A stretch of 64,000 nucleotides of DNA, taken from Curtobacterium pusillum (GTDB lineage: Bacteria; Actinomycetota; Actinomycetes; Actinomycetales; Microbacteriaceae). Positions 9,849 to 17,761 of this stretch are shown here, piece by piece (positions within the stretch are counted from its first letter, which is position 1; every line of letters starts with the position of its first letter). The notes under the pieces are model-generated. The model ran no database searches and was not told where the DNA came from. It saw only the letters and a program-made list of their open reading frames with translations. The position numbers and the translations under genes were made by a program. The DNA is taken from positions 682,001 to 746,000 of the forward strand of contig CP018783.1 of assembly GCA_002025645.1 (NCBI GenBank), in the 5' to 3' direction.

Positions 9849-10574
9849 ATGGCAAAGCAGACGATCTTCGGACGCATCTCGACCCTCGTCCGAGCGAACA
9901 TCAACCAGCTCATCGACAACGCCGAGGACCCGCAGAAGATGCTGGACCAGCTCGTGCGCGACTACACGAACAACATCGCTGACGCCAAGACTGCGATCGC
10001 GCAGACGATCGGCAACGTGCGCCTGCTCGAGCAGGACCACGAGGAGGACAAGAAGGCCGCCACCGAGTGGGGTCAGAAGGCCGCGAACGCCTCCGTCGCC
10101 GCGGACAAGTACCGCGCCGAGGGCAAGACCGCCGAGGCCGACAAGTTCGACAACCTCGCCAAGATCGCCATCGGCAAGCAGATCGCCGCCGAGCAGGAGG
10201 TCAAGGACGCCGAGCCGAACCTCGCCTCGCAGAACGAGGCCGTGGAGAAGCTCAAGTCGGGTCTCGCCGGCATGGAGCAGAAGCTCGAGGAGCTCCGCTC
10301 GAAGCGCGACAACCTCGTCGCCCGCTCGAAGACGGCCGAGGCGCAGTCCAAGGTCAACGACGCGCTCGGCAACATCGACGTGCTCGACCCGACGAGCGAC
10401 CTCGGACGCTTCGAGGAGAAGGTCCGCCGCGAGGAAGCCAAGGTCCTCGGGCAGCAGGAGCTCCAGTCGTCGAGCCTCGACTCGCAGTTCGAGAGCCTCG
10501 AGGACGTCGGCAAGGACGCCGAGGTCGAGGCGCGTCTCGCCGCGCTGAAGTCCGGCGGGTCGTCGAGCTTCTGA
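9849..10574 (+). CDS. pspA: phage shock protein A / IM30 family
   Basis: This 241-residue, almost fully helical coiled-coil protein belongs to the PspA/Vipp1 family, which are ESCRT-III-like peripheral membrane proteins that stabilise stressed membranes. It starts MAKQTIFGRISTLVRANINQLIDNAEDPQKML, the conserved amphipathic helix 0/1 region. The body is charged heptads (for example QKLEELRSKRDNLVARSKTAEAQ). A strong AGGAAAGGG lies 6 nt before the ATG. It sits directly after the TPM protein, an arrangement also seen in other actinobacteria; the TPM protein may be its membrane anchor or regulator. Confidence 0.95.
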   Translation: MAKQTIFGRISTLVRANINQLIDNAEDPQKMLDQLVRDYTNNIADAKTAIAQTIGNVRLLEQDHEEDKKAATEWGQKAANASVAADKYRAEGKTAEADKFDNLAKIAIGKQIAAEQEVKDAEPNLASQNEAVEKLKSGLAGMEQKLEELRSKRDNLVARSKTAEAQSKVNDALGNIDVLDPTSDLGRFEEKVRREEAKVLGQQELQSSSLDSQFESLEDVGKDAEVEARLAALKSGGSSSF

Positions 10575-10619
10575 GCACCTCCACGGGCGACGCCGGACCC
10601 CACCTGACAGACTGAGACG

Positions 10620-11441
10620 ATGCAGTTCCTCGTGGTCGGTCAGTGGCAGGGTTCGGCGTCGTCCCGTGCGATGCGCCTCGGGGACGGAGCGACCGCCATC
10701 GGCGCCGACCTCCCCCGGGCGTCCACCACCGTGATCGACGTCCCGGCCGGGGCGGGCGACCGACTCGAGACCGCGGTCGCCCGGTACACCTCGGTGCTCG
10801 CCGTCGCCGACCGGGTCGCCGAGGAGACCGGCGTGGCCAGCGAACCCGTCCTCGTGGTCGGTGGCGACGGCGCGAGCATCCTCGGTGCCACCGTCGCCCT
10901 CGGACCGGACACCGCGTTCGTGCGCATCGCCGGGTCGAGCGGCTTCCGTGCCCTGAACCGTGCGCAGCCCGTGGCGGCCGAGACCGCCGTGCTCCGACTC
11001 CTCGTCGACCGTCCGGACGACCTCTTCCCCGCGATCCCGGTGGTGCCGGCGTCCCACGTGGTCGTCGCCGGCGTGCGCGGGATCGAGGACGCCGAGACGA
11101 ACGCCCTCGACCGTGCCGGCATCGTGCACCTCGACGTCGACGCAGCGACCCCCGACGCGATCGCGGCAGCCGTCGACGCCACCGGAGCCGACGCCGTCTT
11201 CGTGCACGTCGACCTCGACGTCCTCGACCCGTCCGAGGTCGACGGACTGCTCGAGCCGGTGCCGTTCGGGCTCGACGGCGCCGGACTCGTCGAGCGCATC
11301 CAGGCAGCGACCCGTGGGCGTCGGCTCGCCGGTGCCGCCCTCACCGGGTTCGCACCGGTCGACCCGGACCGTGCCGTCGACGACCTGGGCGTGATCCTCC
11401 GCGCGATCGGTGCCCTGACGAGCGCGTCCCGAACCGCCTGA
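10620..11441 (+). CDS. arginase/ureohydrolase-fold protein with degenerate metal site
   Basis: A 273-residue protein with the ureohydrolase fold. The third ligand motif is intact (VHVDLDVLDPSE, about 197-208). The first motif, normally GGDHS, reads GGDGAS, and the second, normally D-x-H-x-D, reads FVRIAGSSGF. Two of the three Mn-binding segments have thus lost their His and Asp ligands. The protein probably lacks classical arginase or agmatinase activity and may be a pseudoenzyme or act on another substrate. It starts 45 bp after pspA and ends 89 bp before the flavoprotein. No arginine genes are adjacent. Confidence 0.75.
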   Translation: MQFLVVGQWQGSASSRAMRLGDGATAIGADLPRASTTVIDVPAGAGDRLETAVARYTSVLAVADRVAEETGVASEPVLVVGGDGASILGATVALGPDTAFVRIAGSSGFRALNRAQPVAAETAVLRLLVDRPDDLFPAIPVVPASHVVVAGVRGIEDAETNALDRAGIVHLDVDAATPDAIAAAVDATGADAVFVHVDLDVLDPSEVDGLLEPVPFGLDGAGLVERIQAATRGRRLAGAALTGFAPVDPDRAVDDLGVILRAIGALTSASRTA

Positions 11442-11530
11442 TCGCGCGTCCGGCACGCCCACACGGCGGCCCGTCCGCCCGACGCACCGCACTCGGCGAG
11501 ACCCATGCCGATCCGCGTACGCTCGGCCCC

Positions 11531-12934
11531 ATGACGGACTACGACCTCATCGTGATCGGCGCCGGCGCAGTCGGCGAGAACGTGGCGGACTACGCCAAGA
11601 AGCGCGGCCTGACGGTGGCGATCGTGGAGGCCGAGCTCGTCGGCGGCGAGTGCTCGTACTGGGCGTGCATGCCGTCGAAGGCGCTCCTGCGCAGCGGTCA
11701 CGCCCTCGCCGCAGCGAAGCGGCTCGACGGTGCGAAGCAGGCGGTCACCGGCGACCTCGACGCCGCGCACGTCCTCGCCCGACGGAACTCGTTCACCTCG
11801 GACTGGAAGGACGACGGGCAGGTCTCCTGGCTCGAGTCCGCCGACATCGACCTGATCCGCGGACACGCCCGCATCACCGGCGAGAAGACGCTCGAGGTCG
11901 ACGGCAAGACCTACACGGCCGCCGCGGCGATCGCCGTGGTCACCGGGTCGCTGCACACGCTCCCCGACGTCCCCGGCCTGACCGACGCGAAGGCGTGGGG
12001 CACGCGTGAGGCGACGAGCGCGCAGCAGGTCCCGGAGAGCCTCCTCGTCATCGGGGGCGGCGTCTCGGGCTCCGAGCTCGCGACGGCGTGGGCGTCCCTC
12101 GGGGCGAAGGTCACCCTCGTGGCACGGCACGGGCTGCTCGGCGGGATGGAGCCGTTCGCCGGTGAGCTCGTCGCGGACTCGCTCCGTGAACTCGGCGTCG
12201 ACGTCCGCACCGGCGTGAACCCCACGCGCGTCGACCGCGACGAGCACGGCCTCGTCACCACCACGTTCGACGACGGCTCCACCCTGGTGACCAGCGAGGT
12301 CCTCGCCGCGACCGGTCGTGCCGCGACCACGAAGGACCTCGGCCTCGAGTCCGTCGGGCTGACCGCGGGCGACTGGCTGCAGGTCGACGACACGATGCTC
12401 GTGCAGGGCACCGACTGGCTGTACGCCGTCGGCGACGTGAACCACCGCGTCCTCCTCACCCACCAGGGCAAGTACCAGGCGCGCGCGGCCGGCGAGGCGA
12501 TCGCCGCCCGCCACCAGGGCACGCCCCTGCACACCGAGCCGTGGGGTGCGCACGTCGCCACCGCCGACCACGCGGCGGTCCCCCAGGTCACCTTCACCGA
12601 CCCGGAGGTCGCGAGCGTCGGCCTCACCGAGGCGAAGGCCCGCGAGCAGGGGCTGAACGTCCGTGCCGTCGAGTACGAACTCGGCAACGTCGCCGGCGCC
12701 TCGCTGCAGGCCGACGGGTACACCGGACGCGCCAAGATGGTCGTCGACGAGGACCGCGGGGTCGTCGTCGGGGTCACCTTCGTCGGGCAGGACGTCGCCG
12801 AGATGCTGCACGCCGCGACGATCGCCATCGTCGGTGAGGTCCCGGTCGACCGCCTCTGGCACGCCGTCCCCGCCTACCCGACGATGAACGAGATCTGGCT
12901 CCGCCTGCTCGAGACCTACGGCCGCCCGGAGTAG
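11531..12934 (+). CDS. FAD-dependent pyridine nucleotide-disulfide oxidoreductase
   Basis: A 467-residue class I flavoprotein disulfide reductase (dihydrolipoyl dehydrogenase/mercuric reductase family). FAD motif VIGAGAVGENVADYAKKRG lies at residues 8-26. The redox pair is in GGECSYWACMPSKALLRSG, keeping C-x4-C but with SYWA instead of the usual LNVG. The NAD(P) motif VIGGGVSGSELATAWASLG follows, then FAD motif YAVGDVN. The dimer-interface end carries HAVPAYPTMNEIW, equivalent to the His-Pro-Glu region. ATG 11531 follows TACGCT by 7 nt (leaderless layout). No lipoyl-domain genes are nearby, so the disulfide substrate is unknown. Confidence 0.88.
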   Translation: MTDYDLIVIGAGAVGENVADYAKKRGLTVAIVEAELVGGECSYWACMPSKALLRSGHALAAAKRLDGAKQAVTGDLDAAHVLARRNSFTSDWKDDGQVSWLESADIDLIRGHARITGEKTLEVDGKTYTAAAAIAVVTGSLHTLPDVPGLTDAKAWGTREATSAQQVPESLLVIGGGVSGSELATAWASLGAKVTLVARHGLLGGMEPFAGELVADSLRELGVDVRTGVNPTRVDRDEHGLVTTTFDDGSTLVTSEVLAATGRAATTKDLGLESVGLTAGDWLQVDDTMLVQGTDWLYAVGDVNHRVLLTHQGKYQARAAGEAIAARHQGTPLHTEPWGAHVATADHAAVPQVTFTDPEVASVGLTEAKAREQGLNVRAVEYELGNVAGASLQADGYTGRAKMVVDEDRGVVVGVTFVGQDVAEMLHAATIAIVGEVPVDRLWHAVPAYPTMNEIWLRLLETYGRPE

Positions 12935-12936
12935 CG

Positions 12937-13293
12937 GTGCGGAACCCCCTGCTCGACTCCCCCGTGTCCCGGGCGGGGTGGTTGTTCGCGACGGCGGTCG
13001 GTCTCGCCGTCGGCGTCCCGCTCTCCACCGGGAAGGTGCGGGTCGTCGACGGCCTCGTCGTCTGCTCCGGGCTGCCGCGCTGGGTGTTCCGGCGCGGTGG
13101 CACGTGCGTCGGCTCGGTGTACCTGACGCGGGACAACGACGGCGACCGGGTGCTCCGGCACGAGCGCGTGCACGTCGACCAGTGGCGGCGGTACGGGATG
13201 CTCATGCCGGTCGTCTACGCGCTGGCCGGCCGGGACCCGTTGCGGAACCGGTTCGAGATCGAGGCCGGCCTCGAGGACGGCAACTACCGCTGA
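12937..13293 (+). CDS. small protein with HEXXH motif
   Basis: A 118-residue protein starting at GTG, 2 bp after the flavoprotein stop, so cotranscribed. Residues about 12-30 form one hydrophobic segment. H75-E-R-V-H79 followed by DQW and, 28-30 residues on, FEIEAG looks like a minimal zinc-metallopeptidase site with a late Glu ligand. Similar short proteins are often labelled Fe-S oxidoreductase in related genomes, but I see no Fe-S cysteine motif (only two Cys). Function is open; a membrane-tethered minimal metallopeptidase is the most economical reading of the motif. Confidence 0.7.
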   Translation: MRNPLLDSPVSRAGWLFATAVGLAVGVPLSTGKVRVVDGLVVCSGLPRWVFRRGGTCVGSVYLTRDNDGDRVLRHERVHVDQWRRYGMLMPVVYALAGRDPLRNRFEIEAGLEDGNYR

Positions 13294-13335
13294 CGCTCGC
13301 CCCCGAGGTCGCGCAACGCGCCGTGCGCGGGTTGC

Positions 13336-13392
13336 TGAGGTCGCACGATGTGCCGCTTGCGGTGCGCGCGAGCGGCACATCGTGCGACCTCA
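13336..13392. repeat. perfect 22-bp stem hairpin between convergent genes
   Basis: Positions 13336-13357 (TGAGGTCGCACGATGTGCCG then CT) pair perfectly with 13371-13392 around a 13-nt GC-rich loop. It lies between the HEXXH gene and the convergent ABC ATPase gene. It could act as a bidirectional terminator, although no U-rich tract follows either side. It is followed by a 15-bp tandem duplication with the core GGCGCGCGTCAGGC (about 13396-13424). Confidence 0.6.
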
Positions 13393-13419
13393 GGCGGGCG
13401 CGCGTCAGGCAGGCGCGCG

Positions 13420-14226
13420 TCAGGCGGCGCGACGCCGCGGGACCACGAGGGGCGTGCCCGTCTCCGGATCGGGAACGACCACGCACGACAGCCCGAACAC
13501 GTCCTCGACCAGCTCGGCCGTCACCACCGAGGCCGGCGGACCGGACGCCACGATCGACCCGTCGCGCATCGCGATCACGTGGGTGGCGTACCGCGCGGCC
13601 TGGTTGAGGTCGTGCAGCACCGCGACGACCGTCCGACCGGCGGCGTGCAGCGCCGACGCGAGCTCGAGCACGTCGTACTGGTGCGCGATGTCGAGGAAGG
13701 TGGTGGGTTCGTCGAGCAGGACGATGTCGGTCTCCTGCGCGAGCACCATCGCGATCCACACCCGCTGCCGCTGCCCACCGGAGAGCTCGTCCACGCTGCG
13801 ATCGGCCAACTCCACCGTCGAAGTCTGTTCGAGCGCCGCCTGCACCGCGATCCGGTCCGACCCGGAGGACGGGTGCAGCAGGTCCTGGTGCGGGAAGCGT
13901 CCGCGGGACACGAGGTCGCGGACGGTGATGCCGTCGGGCGCGATCGGGGTCTGCGGGAGCATGCCGACCCGGCGCGCCACGGCCTTCGGGCGGAGCGATG
14001 AGATCGGCGAGCCGTCGAGGTACACCGTGCCCGCGGTGGGCTTGAGGGTCCGGGCGAAGGACTTCAGGAGCGTCGACTTCCCGCACGCGTTCGGCCCGAC
14101 GATGACCGTCAGCTCACCGTCGGGGATGTCGACGTCGAGCGCGGACACCACGACGCGGTCGTCGTACGCGAGCGTCAGCCCGCGGGCACCGAGCGACGTG
14201 GTCGGGAGCCCGGCCGCGGCGTTCAG
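13420..14226 (-). CDS. iron-siderophore ABC transporter ATP-binding protein
   Basis: About 268 residues of the FecE/FepC type. Walker A reads GPNACGKSTLL, with the Ala-Cys typical of siderophore importers. The rest is a Q-loop in MLPQTPIAPDG, signature LSGGQRQRVWIAM, Walker B DIVLLDEPTTFLD and an H-loop LHDLNQ. It would power cytoplasmic uptake of ferric siderophore, but no permease or binding protein lies beside it. The start is uncertain. No ATG, GTG or TTG is near the expected N-terminus; a CTG at 14226 overlaps the upstream stop as CTGA and gives the right length. The nearest conventional start (14388) would add 54 residues out of the neighbouring coding frame. I prefer CTG. Confidence 0.85.
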   Translation of the reverse strand: MNAAAGLPTTSLGARGLTLAYDDRVVVSALDVDIPDGELTVIVGPNACGKSTLLKSFARTLKPTAGTVYLDGSPISSLRPKAVARRVGMLPQTPIAPDGITVRDLVSRGRFPHQDLLHPSSGSDRIAVQAALEQTSTVELADRSVDELSGGQRQRVWIAMVLAQETDIVLLDEPTTFLDIAHQYDVLELASALHAAGRTVVAVLHDLNQAARYATHVIAMRDGSIVASGPPASVVTAELVEDVFGLSCVVVPDPETGTPLVVPRRRAA

Positions 14227-15119
14227 TTCTCGGCCTTGCCGTGCCGCCAGTACCCCATGAAGGCGACCTGCTTCCGGTCGAGCCCGACCCCGCGCACGAG
14301 GTGGCGGCGGAGCTCCTTCACGCAGCCGGCCTCGCCCGCGATCCAGGCGTAGACCGGGCGCGACTCCGCGGCGGCGGGGATGTCCCACAGCACCTGCTCG
14401 TCGACGTCGACGTCCGCGAGCTCAACGGTGTCCCCGCAGGCCGACCCGGCGGCGACGGTGGAGGCCCACGCGTGCACCTGGTCGGTCATCCGCACGCCGT
14501 GCGTGGCACCGTTCCGGGCGATCCAGCGGACCTCGACCCCGGCGGGCGCGGACACCGGCAGCCGGTCGGCGTCGGTCGGGACCTCGATGAAGACGTGGCC
14601 GACGGTGGCGACGTCGAGCGCTTCGAGGATGGCGCAGATGGCGGGCGCGGCGGTCTCGTCGCCGGCGAGCAGGATCCGGTTCGCGGCCCCGGGGTCGAAC
14701 TCGGCGGCGCCGGTCGGGAGCTCGGCGGGCGAGGACGGGACTGCGGGGCCGACGATGCGCAGCTCGTCCCCGACGCGGCACTCCGAGACCCATCGGGAGG
14801 CAGGCCCGGTGTCGCCGTGCGCGACGAAGTCGATGTCGAGCTCACGGGCGTCCGGCCGGAACGAGCGGACCGTGTAGGTGCGCAGCGGGTTCCGGACGGC
14901 ATCCGGCAGGGCACGCCAGGCGCCGTACCAGTCCTCGCCGTCGGGTAGGTCGGTGAAGCCGTGTCCGGGGATGGGCAGCACGATCTTGATCCGCTGGTCG
15001 AGGCCGACGGCGGAGAACTCGGCGAGGGCGTCGCCCGTCAGGGTCACCCGAACGAAACTCGGGGTGAGCGACGTGACGGCGGCCACGCGGACGGAGAAGA
15101 CACGGTACCGGGCTGCCAC
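14223..15119 (-). CDS. siderophore-interacting protein (ferric-siderophore reductase)
   Basis: A 298-residue flavoprotein of the SIP/ViuB family that reduces Fe(III)-siderophores in the cytoplasm to release iron. It contains the FAD-binding beta-barrel with R-T-Y-T-V-R (LRTYTVRSFRP, about 89-99) and the C-terminal NAD(P)H domain (ILLAGDETAAPAICAILE, VYAWIAGEAGCVKELRRHL). GTG 15119 is chosen because it starts the conserved barrel. An IdeR/DmdR-like box lies at 15128-15146, directly upstream, so expression is probably iron-repressed. The ATPase gene overlaps its stop, giving one iron-uptake unit. Confidence 0.9.
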   Translation of the reverse strand: MAARYRVFSVRVAAVTSLTPSFVRVTLTGDALAEFSAVGLDQRIKIVLPIPGHGFTDLPDGEDWYGAWRALPDAVRNPLRTYTVRSFRPDARELDIDFVAHGDTGPASRWVSECRVGDELRIVGPAVPSSPAELPTGAAEFDPGAANRILLAGDETAAPAICAILEALDVATVGHVFIEVPTDADRLPVSAPAGVEVRWIARNGATHGVRMTDQVHAWASTVAAGSACGDTVELADVDVDEQVLWDIPAAAESRPVYAWIAGEAGCVKELRRHLVRGVGLDRKQVAFMGYWRHGKAEN

Positions 15120-15127
15120 ACCCCGAG

Positions 15128-15146
15128 TATGGCATGCCTTACCTAA
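15128..15146 (-). promoter_or_regulatory. IdeR/DmdR-like iron box
   Basis: Read on the minus strand this is TTAGGTAAGGCATGCCATA. The left half TTAGGTAAGGC is close to the known DtxR-family operator TTAGGTTAGGCTAACCTAA, while the right half is weaker. The core GGCATGCC (15131-15138) is a perfect palindrome. It is located 9 nt from the siderophore-interacting protein GTG and 38 nt from the divergent hydrolase start, so both could respond to iron. Confidence 0.55.
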
Positions 15147-15183
15147 CGCGACCAGACCCCCGGACGGTGCGAGGATCGACCCC

Positions 15184-16128
15184 GTGCCGACCGATCCCGA
15201 CGACGAATTCGCAGACCTGACCGACCTCGCCAGCGCGAGCGGCGTGGCGGAGCCGCTCCGCGCCTCCAGGCAGGTGGTCCGCACCACGGCCGGACAGGAG
15301 ATCGCGGCGATCCGGTGGGATGCGGGCCGGGAGGCACGGATCACCTACCTGCACGGGCTCGGCATCGACGCGCACAGCTTCGACCAGACCGCGCTCGCCG
15401 TCGGCGAGCCGGCGGTCGCCGTCGACCTGCCGGGGCACGGCCGGTCCGGCTGGCGCGACGACGCCGACTACGCGGCGGACGCGACCGCACCCGACGTCCT
15501 GGCGGCGCTCGACGCCCTGGAGGTCCCGCCCGGCATCGTGGTCGGGCACTCCCTCGGCGCGATCCTCGCCGCCCGGCTCGCCGCCCTCGCTCCCGAGCGC
15601 GTGACCGGGCTCGTGCTCGTCGACATGTCGCCGGACTTCGCCCAGCGCGCCGTCGACCGGATCGCACGCGCGCTCGAGGCCGAGGAGCCGTTCACCTCCC
15701 TCGACCAGGTCGTCGACCGGGCGGTGGAGGCGCGGGTCGGCGACGACCGCGCCGTGCTCCTCCGCGAGGCCCGGCACACCACGCGCCTCGGTGCGGACGG
15801 CCGGCTCGTCCGACGCCACCACTTCCCGCACCTGCCCGCCGGACGGACGTCCTCGGTGGGGCGCTTCGCGGACGCCTGGCCCGACCTCGAGGCCCTCGAC
15901 GTCCCGATCCTGCTCGTCCGCGGCGACCGCGGCTACGTCTCGCCGAAGCTGCACGCGCAGTTCGCCGAGCGCCTGCCGGACGCCTCGATCGTCACCGTCG
16001 AGGCCCGGCACGCCGTGCAGAACCAGGCACCCCTCGAACTGGCCACGGCAATCCGGGCATGGGCGGAACGTAACGGTTTGTTGCACCGGATCGAAGAACC
16101 GTCGCCGGACGACACCGGCCGCCGCTAA
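15184..16128 (+). CDS. alpha/beta-fold hydrolase
   Basis: A 314-residue alpha/beta hydrolase with an oxyanion segment YLHGLGIDAHSFD, nucleophile elbow GHSLG, acid in LLVRGDRGYV and catalytic His in VEARHAVQNQAP. The first 50 residues are an extra N-terminal strand region. GTG 15184 is preferred over upstream ATGs that would run through the iron box and the divergent gene. It is divergent from the siderophore reductase, so a ferric-siderophore esterase role is conceivable, yet the sequence is not of the Fes/IroE type. A generic ester or lactone hydrolase is equally likely. Confidence 0.85.
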   Translation: MPTDPDDEFADLTDLASASGVAEPLRASRQVVRTTAGQEIAAIRWDAGREARITYLHGLGIDAHSFDQTALAVGEPAVAVDLPGHGRSGWRDDADYAADATAPDVLAALDALEVPPGIVVGHSLGAILAARLAALAPERVTGLVLVDMSPDFAQRAVDRIARALEAEEPFTSLDQVVDRAVEARVGDDRAVLLREARHTTRLGADGRLVRRHHFPHLPAGRTSSVGRFADAWPDLEALDVPILLVRGDRGYVSPKLHAQFAERLPDASIVTVEARHAVQNQAPLELATAIRAWAERNGLLHRIEEPSPDDTGRR

Positions 16129-16185
16129 CCTCGTCCAAGCGCGCGCGACGACCGTCGCCACCGCGCCGGAAGGAACCCACAACCC

Positions 16186-17724
16186 ATGAGTCCGCTCTCC
16201 GCCCGTTTCGACCGTGCCCGTCCCGGCCGAACTCGCTTCGGCCGTGCAGCCCTGGCCGCCACCGCGGTCGCCGTCGCCTCGGCCCTCGTGCTCACCGGCT
16301 GCTCCGGATCGTCGAACGAGAACGGCGGCACCGACGCCACCGTGCGTGTCGGCCTCGTGCTGGAGCCCACCAGCCTCGACATCCGCACCCAGTCCGGGGC
16401 CGCGCTCGACCAGGTCCTCATCGACAACGTCTACCAGGGACTCGTCGGCCGCACGGCGGACGGGGACGTCCGCGACGTGCTCGCGTCGAAGCACGAGGTC
16501 TCGTCCGACGGGCTGACCTACACGTTCACCCTCCGGAAGGGCACCACGTTCCAGGACGGCAAGGACGTCACCGCCGACGACGTCGTCTGGTCGCTGCAGC
16601 AGGTCAAGTCGAACGCGTCCTACGTCGACTCGGCACAGCTCGCGAACGTGACGTCGATCACCTCGCCGTCCTCCGGTGTGGTGGAGCTCAAGCTCGCCAA
16701 GCCCGACTCCGACCTGCTCTGGAACCTCACCGGGCGCGCCGGGCTCGTGCTCGAGCAGGCGGCGAAGAACGACCTGTCCGACACCGCCAACGGCACCGGA
16801 CCGTACGAGGTGTCCAGCTGGAAGCAGGGCGACTCGCTCACGTTCAAGCGCAACGCCGACTACTGGGGCACGAAGGCGAAGGTCGCGAAGGTCGTCTTCC
16901 GCTACATCACCCAGCCGTCCACCGCGGTGAACGCCATGGCCAACGGCGACCTCGACGTGCAGACCGCCGTCGACGGCACGCTGAAGAGCCAGCTGCAGAA
17001 CAGCTCGGACATCACGCTGCACACCGGCAAGACGACCGACAAGTACACGCTCGCGTTCAACGACGCGAAGGCACCGTTCACCGACAAGAAGGTGCGCCAG
17101 GCGATCCGGCAGGCGATCGACTCGAAGGCGATCATCAAGGCGATCGGCGGCACGGGCGTGGAGCAGGGCGGCCCGATCCCCGAGCTCGACCCGGGGTACC
17201 AGGACCTGACCGACATCGACGCGTACGACCCTGCGAACGCGAAGAAGCTGCTGTCCGAGGCCGGGGCGACGAACCTCGAGCTCACGCTGACGTACGCGAA
17301 CATCTACTCGGCGACGATCGGCGACGTGCTCAAGTCGCAGCTCGCCGACGTCGGCATCACCCTGACGGTCAAGCGGGTCGACTTCGCCACCTGGCTGTCC
17401 CAGGTCTTCGAGAAGAAGGACTTCGACCTCTCGATGGTGAACCACGTCGAGGCGCGCGACTTCGGGAACTGGGCGAACCCGGACTACTACTTCGGGTACG
17501 ACAACGCCGAGGTGCAGTCGCTCTACGCCGACTCGGTCGCCGCGACGAACGAGGCCGACAAGGTCGCCGACCTGCAGCAGGCCGCCAAGCTCGTCAGCGA
17601 GGACGCGGCCGGCGAGTGGCTCTACACGGCCACGTCGATCACCGCGGTGCGGAAGGGCGTCACCGGCTTCCCGTACGACGGCACGAACTCGCGGCTCGAC
17701 CTGTCGAAGCTCGCGGTCAAGTGA
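16186..17724 (+). CDS. peptide/nickel-type ABC transporter substrate-binding lipoprotein
   Basis: This 512-residue protein belongs to the SBP_bac_5 (DppA/OppA) family. It is secreted and lipid-anchored: an Arg-rich N-terminus, a hydrophobic stretch and lipobox LVLTGC with Cys39. The mature part shows the family signature EPTSLDIRTQSG, then FTLRKGTTFQDGKDVTADDVVWSLQ and GTGPYEVSSWKQGDSLTFKRN. It would bind di- or oligopeptides outside the membrane and deliver them to the permeases encoded just downstream. GGAAGGA precedes ATG 16186. The downstream permease gene has its own promoter-like hexamer, so the binding protein can be expressed in excess. Confidence 0.92.
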   Translation: MSPLSARFDRARPGRTRFGRAALAATAVAVASALVLTGCSGSSNENGGTDATVRVGLVLEPTSLDIRTQSGAALDQVLIDNVYQGLVGRTADGDVRDVLASKHEVSSDGLTYTFTLRKGTTFQDGKDVTADDVVWSLQQVKSNASYVDSAQLANVTSITSPSSGVVELKLAKPDSDLLWNLTGRAGLVLEQAAKNDLSDTANGTGPYEVSSWKQGDSLTFKRNADYWGTKAKVAKVVFRYITQPSTAVNAMANGDLDVQTAVDGTLKSQLQNSSDITLHTGKTTDKYTLAFNDAKAPFTDKKVRQAIRQAIDSKAIIKAIGGTGVEQGGPIPELDPGYQDLTDIDAYDPANAKKLLSEAGATNLELTLTYANIYSATIGDVLKSQLADVGITLTVKRVDFATWLSQVFEKKDFDLSMVNHVEARDFGNWANPDYYFGYDNAEVQSLYADSVAATNEADKVADLQQAAKLVSEDAAGEWLYTATSITAVRKGVTGFPYDGTNSRLDLSKLAVK

Positions 17725-17761
17725 CGCGTGCCCGCGGCCGGTCACCCGTAGCATCGGACTC

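Noticed and set aside
12937..13293. Annotating the 118-aa protein as an Fe-S oxidoreductase.
   Set aside because: It has just two cysteines and no Fe-S binding pattern; the HEXXH motif is the only functional signature visible.
14226..14388. Extending the siderophore ATPase to the upstream start at 14388.
   Set aside because: The added 54 residues are the out-of-frame shadow of the siderophore-interacting protein C-terminus (Arg/Pro/Gly-rich), and the family begins at the CTG position.
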